Shown: piece by piece, positions 10,547-25,500 of the stretch
Layout: each line of letters starts with the position of its first letter
How positions within the stretch are numbered: position 1 is the first letter of the stretch
Origin: Ancistrus triradiatus
Lineage: Eukaryota > Chordata > Actinopteri > Siluriformes > Loricariidae
Reading direction: 5' to 3'
DNA: 64,000 bases
Assembly: GCA_025084515.1 (NCBI GenBank)
Contig: JAJAGP010000019.1
Location: forward strand, 846,001-910,000
Notes under the pieces: model-generated
What the model was told of the DNA's origin: nothing
Database searches by the model: none
Seen by the model: the letters and a program-made list of their open reading frames with translations, nothing else
Made by a program: the position numbers and the translations under genes

Positions 10547-13500
10547 CTGCAGGAGGGTTGAGAGTTACTTGCTTTGCTTTTTTCACTCAAAAATAGTAGC
10601 TTTTGCACATGTATCTAAATTTCATGTTCTCTTCACTACTTAGGGATGTCGTATTGTGTAATAAAGAGACTGAGAAATAATTATATATGGTCATTATTCC
10701 ATTGCTAAAACAATGGTATATGTAACCTAACGGAGGCCTAAGACTTTTTGTAATGTAGTGTATACATACATATGCTGTACTATACCATACTATATATGCT
10801 GTTATATATGCTGCTATATACCATACATACAGTACTGTTGTACGTTTTACCTTGCTTTGGCTCGTCAGGATCGAAGGGAGTGCAGATGTACGCGTGTAGT
10901 GAACAGAACGTTAATTTACATTTATGTCATTTAGCAGATGCCAAGCAATTGTAGGTTAAGGGTCTTGCTCAAGGACAACAGTGGCAGAGCTGGGATTTGA
11001 ACCCTGGACCATCTGATCCATAGTCCCTCTGATATTTGTCTATCACAGATTTAAATAAATATACTTATCAATTTTCTTACCTCGAGTCTTGCTGAAGTAA
11101 AATGACACACTAAACCTCTTGGTGGATATGGGACAGATCAACTTTTTGTTTCACATTTCAAAGATTTTTATATATAATACATTTGTATATATTCAACAAT
11201 ATATCATAGTGCTCAGACCTGTGATGGAACAGCCTCTCGTCCAGGGGTGCGTTTCCAAAAAGCATACTGCTCGTTCCAACTATACAAGTTGCTAGCATAG
11301 TTAGAAACTATACTTTTGGGAAATACTCACCAGAGTGTGCTCTGGTGATCCCAATACTACACATCTGTGAGTGGCAAAAAGTATGTGAACATCAGGGGTT
11401 ACCAGTTAATTTGAATGTGAAATTAGAGTATGCTGTTTTCAAGAAAAGGGACGACAATCAGGTGCGAGTGGGCACCATGTTTCATTAAAATAAAAGGGAT
11501 CTATCAATATCTTATTTTAACAACACACATTTGTACAAGTGTATCATGGCACAAACAAAGGACATTTATGAGGACCTCAGAAAAATAATTGTTGGAAAAG
11601 GTTTTAAAACCATCTTTTAAGACTTTGGACTCCACCAATCCACAGTCAGACAGACTGTGTTCAAATGGAAGAGATTCAAGACCATTGTCACCCGGCCCTT
11701 AAGTGGCCAACTAACAAATATCACTAATAGCAATATGTGTAATAGCCTGTGATATCTCAAAGGAGTACAAGGTAACTAATCAACTAAAGGCCACTCTCAC
11801 ATTGGCTAATGTTAATGTCCATAAGTCCACCATCAGAAAAACAATTACGTTGTAAAGAGAAGTGACTGCTCTCAAAAAGAGAAACTTCTGCCTGTCTACA
11901 GTTTGCTAAAGGATCATGTGATTTAGCCATAAGGCTATTGAGAAATTTGTGGATGGATGAGACCAGAAGTACATAATTAATTCTACCAGAAAATGGTGTG
12001 TTGTCAAAGTCGTGATCTTAATGCAATAGAAATGTTGTGAAAGGACATAAAGTGTGCAGTTCATATGAAGAAACTTATCAACATCCCAAAGTTGAAACTG
12101 TTCTATTTGGAGGAGGGCCTAACATTCCTCAAAGCCAATGTGCAGGACTGATCAACAGTTACTGGGCCATGTTTAGTTGCAGTTATAGTTGCCCCAGGGG
12201 GTTACACCAGATATTGAAAACAAAGGTTCACATACTTTTGCCACTCATATATACTGCTCTATAAAACAATGACCATGTATATAATATTTTTGTCCCACTT
12301 CTTAACTGGGTTATCTTTATCTGCATTAGGACTCAAAAAAATCTGATGACGTTTTTGGTAATGTTTATGGAGAAATATATAAAATTCTTCAATGACCATT
12401 GTAAATCATCTACATGCAGTTTCATAATACTTTAGTAGCAGTTTTTCTTCCACTTTGATAAAGGTTTTTAAGCACTTCGTAAGACGTTTTGCAAAGTCGT
12501 CATTCTCCCTACTCCTTATGTTTATGAACTTAGTGTAAAGCCTGCCACCACAAATTCATACTGGTACTACAGCCTGGAAAAATACCTAGCACATGAAAGT
12601 CATGTGGCAAAAGTCAAAGGTTAACGCCTGTTTATCAGTATAATCCTACACAACAATTATTCACAAGAGCTAGTAAAACAATCTTTAGGGTGGATTCAGA
12701 TGTACATTAGAGTTCAAAGTAGACGATAGCTCTGTCAATGTGTAAGCCTGCCCAATGGTAAGAGAGATAAAGCATAATGTCACAACTGACTTTAGTAAAA
12801 GAACTGTCTTATGCAAAATTATGGGCAACTCTCATCAAATGTTTTGTATACTGTCCAAGTATACTGTATACTGTTAAAGATGATATCTTTCAAGATTTGT
12901 TTGCACGATTAGTGTTCATTTACTGAATTTTACCATACTGGGAGGAGGAACAACATGAGCAATTTTTCACGTGTAAAAGTTCTTCTTGTGAGTCAGCATT
13001 TAGGAAGAGCCACTTTGGAAGCAAACAGCTTACAAATGCACATTGTAGCAGTCCTTGTATCTTTGACTGAGGATTTTTTTTCACATCGAGTTCAAGTAAA
13101 GATCAAGACTTTTAGTAGTAGAGTTCGAGGCAAGACCGAGCCCGAGATGAGACTTAGACCAGATTAAGACTTTTTTTTAATCATACAAGAATAAACATAG
13201 AAAATAGAAAAAATTAATTGGTTTGTAATTCACTTTAAATTCATTATCATTCATTATATACTGTATGATATACACTGCCCGACCAAAAAAAGGTCACCAC
13301 CTGGATTTAACTAAGCAAATATGTAAAAGCCTCCCAACAGATAATTACTGCATTGGTGATTATGTTTCAGCTGGCAACAAGTTATTTAACCCTAACTGAT
13401 GCAGCAAGTAGCTTCTCATTTGTTAAACAAGTATGTCAATAGACACACCCTGGGGTCATGGAAAAGATGGTAATCTGTTTCAGAAGGGTCAAATGGTGAA

Positions 13501-16500
13501 ATCATCAATACAAGATCTTGGGGAAAAATTAATGCAACTCTGGATAGAAATAAATGTTGTGACATTGCAGAAGCAGTTCTGTCCCGGGTTGCATTCATTT
13601 TTCCCCAAAGATCTTGTATTGACGATGGGAGATTTGTTCCACTGCACAGAATCTTTTCCAGCACATCCCAATGATTCTCAAAGGGGTTCAGGTCTGGACT
13701 CTGTGGTGCCCAATCCATGTGTAAAAAAGATGGCTCATGCTCCCTGAACCACTCTTTCACAATTTGACCCTTCTGAAACAGATTAACATCTTTTTCCACG
13801 ACCACAGCATGTGTGTTTTGACATACTTGTTTAACAAATGAGAAGCTACTCATTGCATCAGTTAGGGTTAAATAACTTCACGCCAGCTGAAACATAATCA
13901 CCAATGCAGTAATTATCTGATGGGAGGCTCTTTTTTTAACTATTTGCTTAGTTAAATCCAGGTGGTGACCTTCTTTTTTTTGGCTGGGCAGTGTATGATG
14001 TTCACACATGATTCTATTTGAAGTATGACTCCATGACTTTAGTTTAATTTTTTGATTTATCATCTACGCCGCCCAAGGAGGTTGGGTCCCTTTTTGAGTC
14101 TTGGTCCTCCCAAGGTTTCTTCCTCATAACAGTTAGGGAGTTTTTCCTTGCCACTGTAGCCCTAGGCTTGCTCAATTTGGGACTGGACGTAGATATTAGG
14201 AGATAATCTAAACTTGTAAAGTTGCTTTGGGACAATGCTACATTGAAAAAAACTTTCTCAACTTTCCCAATATTCTCTCAAACTTAATCAGAAGTCACCA
14301 CATAAAGTCTATCTGTTTTCATTATTAAGTAAAGTGAGCTGGTGAAAATGCACAGTCGCAGTCAACAGATACTGAATGAGAAGAGCAGTAACTCGTTTTT
14401 CCCTGTTAGCCAATCTGAGTGCGGATTTTCTTTGGGCATGTAGAGAAAGGTCTGAATTATTCTGTTTGAATGGATCGTTGATATTCAATAATAATAGAAA
14501 AAGGGTTCAGTTTAGAATTAACATTAACTTGCGCACATTGGACTTGGCTGGTCTCAACAACAATTTCTGAGTCCACCTTATCCTGTGACTGAGACCGAGT
14601 CCAAATGAGGTCGAGACAGAAACGAGACGAGACTGAGAACACTCGTTTACAGTCTCAAGTTGATTACTATTGTCTACAATGTAATATTAAATTCAGCAAA
14701 TAAACAGTAAGGGTGAATTAAAATGGGGAAATCGATAATATTCACATTTTGTTCCCTGCAGTGGTTGTGCCAACTTCTTTTCATTTAGAAACAAGTCTGC
14801 ATATGACTGTACATACAAAAAACAGACACTTTAAAACAAGCTCTTGATAATACCTGCTAGTAAAATAATACCTGCTAGTAAAATTGCTCTGTTCCCGCCT
14901 TTAGTGACGTAAAGCTGGCTGGAAACGCTCAGCTTCAAGCTTCCATATCCTGAAATGGTTTTGTGCTTTCTTCTGAAAGGCTCCCACACTTTTAATCTGA
15001 GAAAGAAGAAGTCAAACCAAAAAGTAAACCAAAACTATTCTCGTGATTCAGAAATGACAGAAATTACATTTCACAATACAACAGGCTACATCCCTCTGTG
15101 GCAATGATGTTGAGTGATAAAGAGTAACACATACTTGTTACTCTTTGCAATGCCAAAGACTATTCTGCTGGCATCATCCATGATGGCCACACAACAAATC
15201 CCAGGTTCATTTTTCAGTCTCTTTTGCACCTAGACAAACATTTGGGCAGAAAAAGTACATTCTGAAAAGCATACCCTTTATTGTTTTAGATTATGTCTAA
15301 ATTTCTTCTATAATGATGCTTTCATGCAATTACTCTTAGATACAAACTTATCCATAAAGATCTGTAAATCTGTTGTAGACTTGTCATGGTATAAATTCAT
15401 GAGAATTCGTTATGATTTGTCATTAATACAAACACAGCACTGTGCAAAAGTCTTACACCATTAGATTTGTTATTTTAGCAATGTAATAATGACCATATAA
15501 AATATATTGCTGTTGTCCATATGCTCCAAAGCATATCTTGGACTTTTCCCTTGTTTCCTTTCCAAAAAATGGTTTCTTGGCTGCTACCCCTCCAAATCCA
15601 GCTTCATTAGTAGAAGGGTCAACTTGGCATCCTGATCCAGATGCTGCTATTGTTCAAGTGTAAGGGGAGGTCACACTAAATACAGCCACTGTAGCTTACA
15701 GAAGCAGTTTTTTTTTCAGTTTAATAACACTGCATTCAAATTTCCTGTATATTCTGGTTGAATTCTAATAAAGAGACTGAGAAATAATTATATAAAACAA
15801 TTTTATATTTAACCTAATGGTGGCCTAAGACTTTTGCACAGTACTGTAAATTTTTTTTTTTAAATCTCATACAGCACATTACTATGTCCTTCAATTCCAG
15901 ATGTAAGCCTACCCTGCCATGCTGTGTATCCCAGAGAGTGAGGTAAGGAGTATGCTGGGAATCACTGTAATTACAGATGACCAAGTGGTTTCCTGAGTGT
16001 GTGATTGCAGTAGTACGGAGGTCTAGAAGGGACCAGTGATCTTCAAGTGTATGCAGGTGCTCCCGGGAAACTATGCTGAAGACATTCAGGTGGTGGGCAA
16101 AATAAGAACATACTACCACCTGACCACGGGAAAGAAAACTGTGTTATCAGACCGCAAGTAGGCATGTTCCAACTAAAACAGTTTTCTCTAAAGGTACATT
16201 TTCATCTCCACTGAGGAGGTACTGGTCAATGGAGTTGTATTTCTCCATCTCAAAGCATCGCTGCATCTCTTTCTCCTTCGCCACCTTCGAATTGTCCCTC
16301 TTCTCCCTGACAGTCTGACTCTCTGAGCAGCAGTCCAATGACATCAGCAGGCCTGTAAAATAACACGAAAAACCCCAAGAATACACAGCCATTGAAAGGA
16401 CTTACTAGAACAAGTAAGATTATTGTGTTGTTAATTATGTTTCTGTCTCATTTCCCCTTTTCGAATCAAAACCAGAACTCTGAGTATCAGCTGATTGACC

Positions 16501-19500
16501 TGAAACAGTAATGAGGTCAGTTCTCTGCAAGCAGTTAGATGACACATCACAAATTACTGTGCATGAGCTGCATCAAGTCAATGAACATCACACACGTATA
16601 GGGTATAAAATACATAACTCAGCTGGATCTGACAATACTTAACATTCACCCAAGGTTTTAGGCCTTTTAGGCATTTTAACACTGTTCAGTCCTCTGTTCA
16701 GCACTATAGTCACCATTCTTGTTCGGAGTGTATTTTTAATATTTACAGCAGCCCCAGCTTTGAGCAACAGACGTATCTCCTTGCATTAGTCAAAATAGGA
16801 GTATGTTATTTGGATTTAATAAAGTGAAAATTAATTTAATAGTGAATACAAATATGCCCTTACCGCCACTATATTAGGTAGACCTGTTCAATATCTAATC
16901 AGCCAAACATATGGGAGCAACTCAATGCATTCAGGTATGGAAGACATGGTCAAGACGATCTATGGAAGTTCAAACTGATCATCAAAATGGGGGTGAAAGG
17001 TGACATAAGTGACTTTAAACGTGGCATGGTTGTCAGTGCTAGTCAGGCTGGTCTAAGTGTTTCTGAAACATGCCTATCTACTGGAATTTTCACACACAGT
17101 CATCTCTAGAGTTTACAGAGAATGGTCCGAAAAATAGAAAACATCCAGTGAGCGGCATCGAACCTTCATGGTCTCCAGCAGCAGACGACCACACCGAGTG
17201 CCACTCCTGTCTGCTAAGAACAGGCAACTGAGGCTACAATTCATCTGCGCTCACCAAAATTGGACGGTTTTGGAAAATATTGGAAAAGCGTTGCCTGGTC
17301 TGAAGAGTCTCGATTTCTGCTGCAGCATTTGGATTGTACGTTCAGAATTGGGGTAAACAACATGAAAGGATGGATCCATTCTGTCCATCCTGATTTTTCT
17401 TGGCACACTTTGGGCTATTCTTAATACCAATTAAGCATTGTTGAAACACCACAGCATACCTGAGTATTGTAGCTGGCCATGTTCATCCTTTAATGACCAC
17501 AGTGTAGCATCTTCTGATAGCTAGTTCCAGCAAGATAACACACCATGTCACAAAACTTCTTGAACATGACAATGAGTTCACTGTACTCAAATTAAATTAC
17601 CTCTGCAGTTACCAGATCTCAATCCAGTAGAGAACCTTGGGGGGTGGTGAAATATAAAATTTGCATCACGGGTGTGCAGCCGACAAATCTGCAGTATCTG
17701 TGTGATGTTACCGGGTCAATATGGAGTAAAATTTCTGAGGAATGTTTCCAGCACCTTGGTAAATCTATACCACAAAAAATTAAGGCAGTTCTGAAGGCAA
17801 AAGGGGGTCCAAGCTGGTAATAGCAAGATGTACCTAATAAAGTGGCAGGTGAGTGTATGTACTGCATTATTATGCTGCATATTATGATTGGAAGTAATAA
17901 TAAGTTATAAACCAACAGCATTGAAGCCTGAAAATGTTTGTAATACATGTTCATTCCAGTTTGCCAAAAGGTTTCGTCAATTTTAACAGGTTATTTGTTG
18001 AGCATGAACAATAATACCTGTACTTTCTCCACTGGACAATGTCTGGGACTGATCCTCTTCCACTTGGCAGCTGGACAAGTGGGACTCTTTATGGTTGGTT
18101 TTAATGCGTCCTTTAATGTATCCCAAGTTCATGTCCCACATTATCAGATGATCACTAGAATCAATCATAGAGAGAATCCAGGTAGGTTTATATTAGCAAT
18201 ACCATACTAACATATCGATGTAGAGTATTTAAATATGAACATGAGCTCCACCAGAAGAAAAATAGCTGCATCCACAAATAGTGACTTATTGTTCAATGAT
18301 AATGCACAAGTTATCCATCTGGATGATTGTAAAATGAAAGCGGCTCCGAAGTGTGGAAGGGCAATACTGACGTGAAGTATAAAATAGGTTAGAACAAAGA
18401 ATGTCACAGAGTACCAAAGATTGTTATTGCATTCAGTATGGCAATAGGACACTTTGATGGCATGATATGAATGAATTAAGTCTCAAAAACAGGACTGGTG
18501 GAAAGGACTGCTTCTGATAGTAATCCTACTGTTGCGTTCGATTCAGTGTCCCGCCCTGGATGTTTGTTGTCAAATATCATTGGGCTCCTTAAAAGGAGCA
18601 AAAAATACCTTTTAAGCAATAATTTTCCTTGTCATTATCACAAACCTTGCACTTCCTTTTATCCTTAAATTCCACTAAATTTCGAGGCAATATATGCAGC
18701 TAATCCAACTACTACCTACACCAATACATCTTTAAAAAACTTCTCACGGTTTCCAAAACTGTGAGTGAAAACCAAACAATTCTAACCGAGTCTCAGACAG
18801 GCCCAGCAATAGCTCCCCCTTTAAAAGTCGATAGTCCTGATGAGGGCAGGGCACAATGAAGAGACCAGACAGTTTCTTAATGTAACTTCTTGTCAGTAGA
18901 TCATACACCAGCAGGGTCTATATGAGACAGAGAATATTTTTTAAATGTGTTGCATGATACAGATCTGTATGTTATTATACAGTAGGGTTGTGCGATATGT
19001 ATCGTATTCAATAATATCTTAATTGTTGTTTTAATGATGCTTGAGGTGACATCATTGAGTATGTCACTCACTTTTCAAAAAACAATCAAAACACCTTAAG
19101 AGTTCACATATTCACTGAGTTATGTAGGCAGTTAGGACAGATGACTGCACATGCGCACTGAGTGCATGCAGCTCGAACAAACCAAGCAAGCGTTCTCCCT
19201 AAAAGCTGGAGACAAACCTGGAGACAAAAACTAGACACCACCAGCCTAATTTCATTGCTCACTCAAGCTCACATGCATGGAGTTGGTTTGGCTTTGAAAA
19301 GACGGATGATGCTCAATCAAAAATCAAAGGATGCAAAGTACTGTCTGATGCGTTATTGACAAAATCCCAGAAAATATTGAGAAATAATTTTTGTCAATAT
19401 CGCACATCCCTATCATATAACACAAACGACAGATAATAATATGGGGACTGTGGTAGCCTAGCGGTTAAGGTACTGGACTCTGGACCAGAAGGTCCAGGGT

Positions 19501-22500
19501 TCAAATCCCACCTCTGCCAAGCTGCCACTGTTGGGTCCTTGAGCAAGGCCCTTAACACACAATTGCTTGGACTGTAGGACTGTACCAATTGTAAGTCGCT
19601 CTGGATAAGGATAAGTCTGCTAAATGTAAATGTAAATAATATTATTTAAAAAAAATCTAAGACACAAGACTTAGAACGGTTTTCAGTTGTAATTAACATC
19701 AGGGCTGTGTGCTTTAATTAGAGCTGGAACAGGCAGTACCTGGTTGTATGTGATTGTAAATGGTTGTACCTGGTAAACTGGTGTGGGTGTATCACTGAAG
19801 GTTGTAGTGCCACGGTTTGTCAATATGTAGAGTTTAAGGTCTCGGAACAAAGCAACATCAGAACTGGTGAATAAGCCATGTTCTACTCTAACAGGCTTAG
19901 CCCTGAGCTGTCTATGCCTTATATTCCACACCCGCACTGTACCGGGCCGTATACTGCGGCACACCACATAGCTGCACACATGTAAGAATAACACGTTTAG
20001 TTTGTTTAGTTTCTCATATCTTTGACTATGCTAAGATGCAGGCTCATGTTCAGTATGTGTACATGTTGAGCGTCTCAGATTAAAAAGTCATAAAGAATAT
20101 TGGGAGTAACATACAAAGAGTTACATGTAAAGTAAACATACAATGCATCTGAAAAGTCTTCAGACCCTTTCACTTTCACATTTTATGTTGCGGCCTTGTG
20201 CTAAAATAAAAAAATATTACTGAACTCTCTATCCCATACCGAGAAAGTGCAAACACAATTTTAGATTTTTATTAATTTATTGAAAAGGAACAACTAAAAT
20301 TTGACTGAAATAAGCACCTTTGGCAGCGATAACAGTCTTCTTGGGTATGATGCCACAAGGGTTGCACTTCTGCATTTGGGGATTTTCTTCCATTCTTCTC
20401 TGCAGATCCTCACAAGCTCTGTCAGGTTGCATGACGACTGTCGGTGGACAGCCATTTTCAGGTCTCTTCAGAGATGTTTGATTGGGTTCAAGTCAGGGCT
20501 GTGGCTGAGCCACTCAAGGACATTCACAGAGTTATCCCTAAGCCACTCTGGCCGTGTGCTTAGGGTCATTGTCTTGTTAAAAAGTGAACCTTCAGCAAGG
20601 TCCCGAGCATTCTGGGTCAGGTGTTCATTAACAATATCTCCATTAAGCTTCCCTTAACCCTGGCCAGTATCCCTGCCCCAGCCACTGAAAAACATCCCCA
20701 TAGCATGATGCTGCCACCACCATGCTTCACTGTAGGGTTGGTATTGGGCAGGTGATGAACGGTGCCTGGTTTCTTCCAGACATGACACTTAGAAGTGATC
20801 AATATTTGTTTCATCAGACCAGAGAATCTCGTTTCTCACAGTCAGAGTCCGTTAGGTGCTTTTTTTTGCCAACCTCAGGTGGGCTTTCATGTGTCTTTTA
20901 CTGACAAGAAGCACAGATTGGTGGAGTGCTGATATTTGACCTTCTGGAAGTTTGTCCCATCTGCACACAGGATCTTTGGAACTCAGACAGAGTGACCATT
21001 GGGTTCTTGGTGACCTCTCTTCCCAAGGCCTTTCTCCCCCGATTACTTAGTTTGGTGGGGCGGCCAGCTCTACGAAGTGTTCTGGTTGTTCCAAACTTCT
21101 TCGATTTAAGAATTATGGAGGCCATTGTGTTCTTGGGAGCTGTAGACAGGTGTGTGTCTTTCAATATCATGTCCAATCAACTGAATTTATCACAGGTGGA
21201 CTGAAGTCAAGGTGTAGAAACATCTCAAAGGTGATCAAGAGAAATGGATGAAGTTTCATAGCAAAGGATCTGAATATTTATGTCCATGACAAATTTTAGT
21301 TCTTCCTTTTTAATAAAGTTGCAACAAATTATCTTATCTATTATGGGAAATTGAGCGAATAATGTCCTTCTTGGCTTCAAACTATTTTTAAATAAGAGGT
21401 TGAAAGGGCCAACTAAAAGTTTTATATTTTATTTGGCATATTGGGTAATGATGTACTCCATGTGTGCTTATGATTGTATTAGTATACGAAAGTGTACCTG
21501 GGATATTTGTCCACAGGTATAATCTCTTGAGTGCCTTCATTCTGTACTCTTTGGACGTCATATGTGAGAGTCTGGTCATTAATTCTGGAAGCCAGGTCCC
21601 AGAGATGCAGGTACCGCTCTCCCATACAGAAACCTACACAGAGCCGTAGGTCTGAGCATATACCTACATATAACACAAGTTACACAACAATAATCAGAAT
21701 AATTGTCTTCTTGCATGTTTTTGTAAGGTTGATCTGTTTGGAATTACTGTTCACTAGAGACATGAAGTTCACATTACATCTTCTTACAAGATTGTATATG
21801 TTTCACAATGCCATGCAAGAGAATCACACAAACATCTGAAATCCATTAAACAGGCAACATTTCTACAGTGCATGTTTGATGAACTGTATGAAATACTAGA
21901 CCTGCAACCAGAAGGCCTGGGACACGTGCCATATGTTTATGATCGTCAGTCTCTAGATTCCAGATTGTAATCTCTGTGGTGACACTGTGGTTTGAGGGGC
22001 AAAAGGCCACTACATGAGTCCCGCCTTTATTAATGACAACCTGGGAAATGTAGTCCTGACTGCAGCCCAGAATAGAGCGCAGATACTGGAAAGTAGCAGT
22101 ACTGAAGAGCTCGATGTGTATTATATCACTGCGTCTCTTATAAGGATACCTCGGAGATAAGAGAGGAAAAACTTTACAACAGGGTTAGGGTTAGAGAATC
22201 GTACAACTTAGATCTGTAGGGACAATGTGGGCTCACAGCTACAGTTCTTATACACTTTGTGTGTTATTACTTATATATCCTGTTACCTGCAGAAGAGCAG
22301 ATAGTACTGAGCATTCATTTCCACAGCCTGAATGGAGGCAGCATGTTGCTGAGCTTGAAGTGTAACCAGTACTGACCCAGCACCAGCACTGAAAATGGGG
22401 GCTTCACGTCCACTTCTGAGAGACACAAAAGAAGGAAAGGACAAAGATTCAATTTATACCATATTACTGCTATCACACTGTGTCAGTACTGTACAGGTAA

Positions 22501-25500
22501 GCTCGTCAGCTCACATTTGGACTAGAGACATGTTTAGAGACATTTGTGTGTCTGTGTGTGTGTGTGTGTCTATGACTTTCCGCTGCTTATTTGTAACAAA
22601 CTATAAATGGTTTATGTTTCCTGTCCTATTGTAAGCACATTTGGACTAGAGACATGTTTAGAGACATTTGTGTGTCTGTGTGTGTGTGTGTGTCTATGAC
22701 TTTCCGCTGCTTATTTGTAACAAACTACAAATGGTTTATGTTTCCTGTCCTATTGTAAGTAGTACCAGTTCATCCTCACCCACTGACTCTCTGTTTCATC
22801 TGGCTGATCTTCTGTGTTGTTTGTAATACTTTCTAATGCACATCTCTAATAATATCTAATGCATTTTTGGTGTCCCAGCTGGACCCATAACTGCTTGACT
22901 GGCAATAAATCTGGTGCCTGTGCAGGCCAAGGAAGTGTTGCGATCTGTTGGAGACATTCCTGGGAAACCTTCGCTGTGCTTGGGCGACCATTATCCTGCT
23001 GAAAAATGCCAGTTGGAAGCCCTGCCTTGAGAGGCAACACGTGGCCACAGGATGTCCTGCACAAATCACTGATCTGTTAGTGTCCCTCGTATCACTACTA
23101 GGGGTGACCAACTGTTGTATGTGATGGCTCCCCAGATCATCACACCAGCAGTTGGGGCAGTGAGTGTGATATCCTACCCTGGGGCGTAGTCCCACTTTGC
23201 ATCCCGTGTTGTTGGCATTGACAATGAAACACTGTGCTTCATTCAGGATAATGCAATTACTGAATACTAACCTATATGCAAAAAGGACGTGGTCTCTTAC
23301 GGAGTTTTGTGAGAGCAGAATGGCGTTGTCTTTGTGAATGGGCTCACAACCAAGAGTGATATTCACAGAGTGCAACAGAACGCAGGATGCTTCCAAGTTA
23401 AACACCTAATGATAAATAAAAGAATAACATTAATAATAAAGAGACTTTGTTATTGCGGCTACCCAATAATTACATGTCAATAACTATAAACAAATAATGG
23501 AATACAGCTCATGATGATGTCTTACTTTGACTAAGTGACTGCCATCATAAAAAACAACCAGCAGCCGACCATCACATGTAGATGTGACGACAGGAACATC
23601 CAGTGATTCCGGTTCTGTATATAGCACCTTTCCTGAATGCACCTCTTGCACCTGTAGGCTGTGACCCCTCCTGAGCACTAATACGCTGTCATCCATACAA
23701 AGGGTGAGTGAATCAGCAGCGTAGTCTGAGTGAGAGCACTCTGACCTTGGTATGGTTCTGACAAGGGTTACAGTATCACCCAGCTTCCAGAGGTTAAGCA
23801 TTCCATCCACAGAGCAGGACACTGCATGATGCTTCCCGATGGCCAGAGCTTTCACAGGACTCAAATGACCTATAGTTAAGGTACAGTATCAATCATATCA
23901 AGAGTAGCTATCAGTCACAGACCTGTTATTATAAAAAAAGACTCACGATTATAAAGTGAAGCTACTTTCAGGATGATTACTTTAGATGTTATAAATATAG
24001 AGAACAAATAATTTTATAAGCACTGTGTTCCTCGGGCCTTCAATATTATTACTCACACACTCACTTTCCATTATTATTATTATTATTATAACCCGGCGAT
24101 GCCTTCTGACCAGGTCAAGCATTACATGCAAACACAGTTGGCTGTATCTAAGGGAGAGAAGGCCAGTCAGGGGATCATCCCATGATGCTGCAACAGAAAC
24201 TGTAGTGGACTGACACCTTTCCAGACCATGCTTAAACCTGCACCCTATGTTTGCTAGGCATAGGCTTCAGTGCCCCATGATAGTGATCACAAAAACTTAA
24301 AAACAGTCATTTTTATTATTTTTTTAAACCCAGTTTTCCTCATCAGCGTCATAGGGACAATGCAGACTATGACTGGAATACGTCCCTAGAACTTGCAGCA
24401 CTAGGGAATGAAATCCACCACCCAACCTACCCTCTTTCAGGCACAGCAAGTCATGCCAGTGTGAAGCACAACTTGGCTGGAAGGCACACTCAGGACTCAC
24501 AGTGGTTGGCTAGTATCTTAGACCACTGCTCCAACCCAAGCCCTGGCTTTCCGTATTGACCTGCAAAGATTTACTGCTATGAAACTGCTATGAAAGCATT
24601 TCTCATTATGTAAGCATACTGTGTATGCTATCCCAATTTTAAAACATGTACATTGTAAACATCTTTATTAGTAGTCAAAAATATAAAGCTCTCACATTTA
24701 AGCTAAAATGTTATAATTCCCATATCATTCTTTTTTCCCCAGAAGTCTCACACAGAAATCGAAAAATGTGGCTTTAGTGGTGTAATGACTCATTTGACCT
24801 CAAAACAAATCTATATAACAAAGCCATCTTCGTGATTTTCACCATTTACAGTAGTGCTTAAAAGTTTGCAAACCCATTAGAATGTTCTTTATTAATATCT
24901 ATATTATGACCTAGAACATCATCAGATTTTCACACAAGTCCTAAAGGTAGATAAAGAAACCCAATTAAATAAATTACACTAAATATTATACTTGGTCATT
25001 TATTGAGGAAAATAAATGAGTGGCACAAGTATGTGAACCTCTGCTTTCAGTAACTGGTGTGATCCCATTGTGTAGCAAAAACTGCAACTAATCATTTCCA
25101 GTAACTGTTGATCAGTCCTGCAGACCGGCTTGGGGGAATTTTAGCCCATTCTTCTGTACAGAACAGCTTCAACTCTGGGATATAGGGAGTTTCCTCGTAT
25201 AATCTGCTCACTTCAGGTCCATCCACAACATTTCTATTAATTTAAGGTCAAAACTTCTAACACTTTAAATGTATTCTTCGTTAACCGTTCTTTGGTACAA
25301 TGACTTGTAATTTCAGTTTCAACTAACAAATTAATTTAGAGTATGCTGGTATGATAAAAAAACCACTGTTCCATGGGTGGTAGCAAGCCATCCTGGCCCC
25401 ATATGCAGCAAAACAACTTTGAATGCAGTGTTTTCCTTTCTCCAGACGTAATGCATTTCAATTAATCCAAAAAGGTCTAATTTGGTACCATACAGAAATT

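Noticed and set aside
19445..19636. Possible tRNA gene (box A and GGTTCAAATCC box B)
   Set aside because: The sequence recurs at least eight times with the same non-tRNA tail and does not fold to a cloverleaf by eye; it is a SINE.
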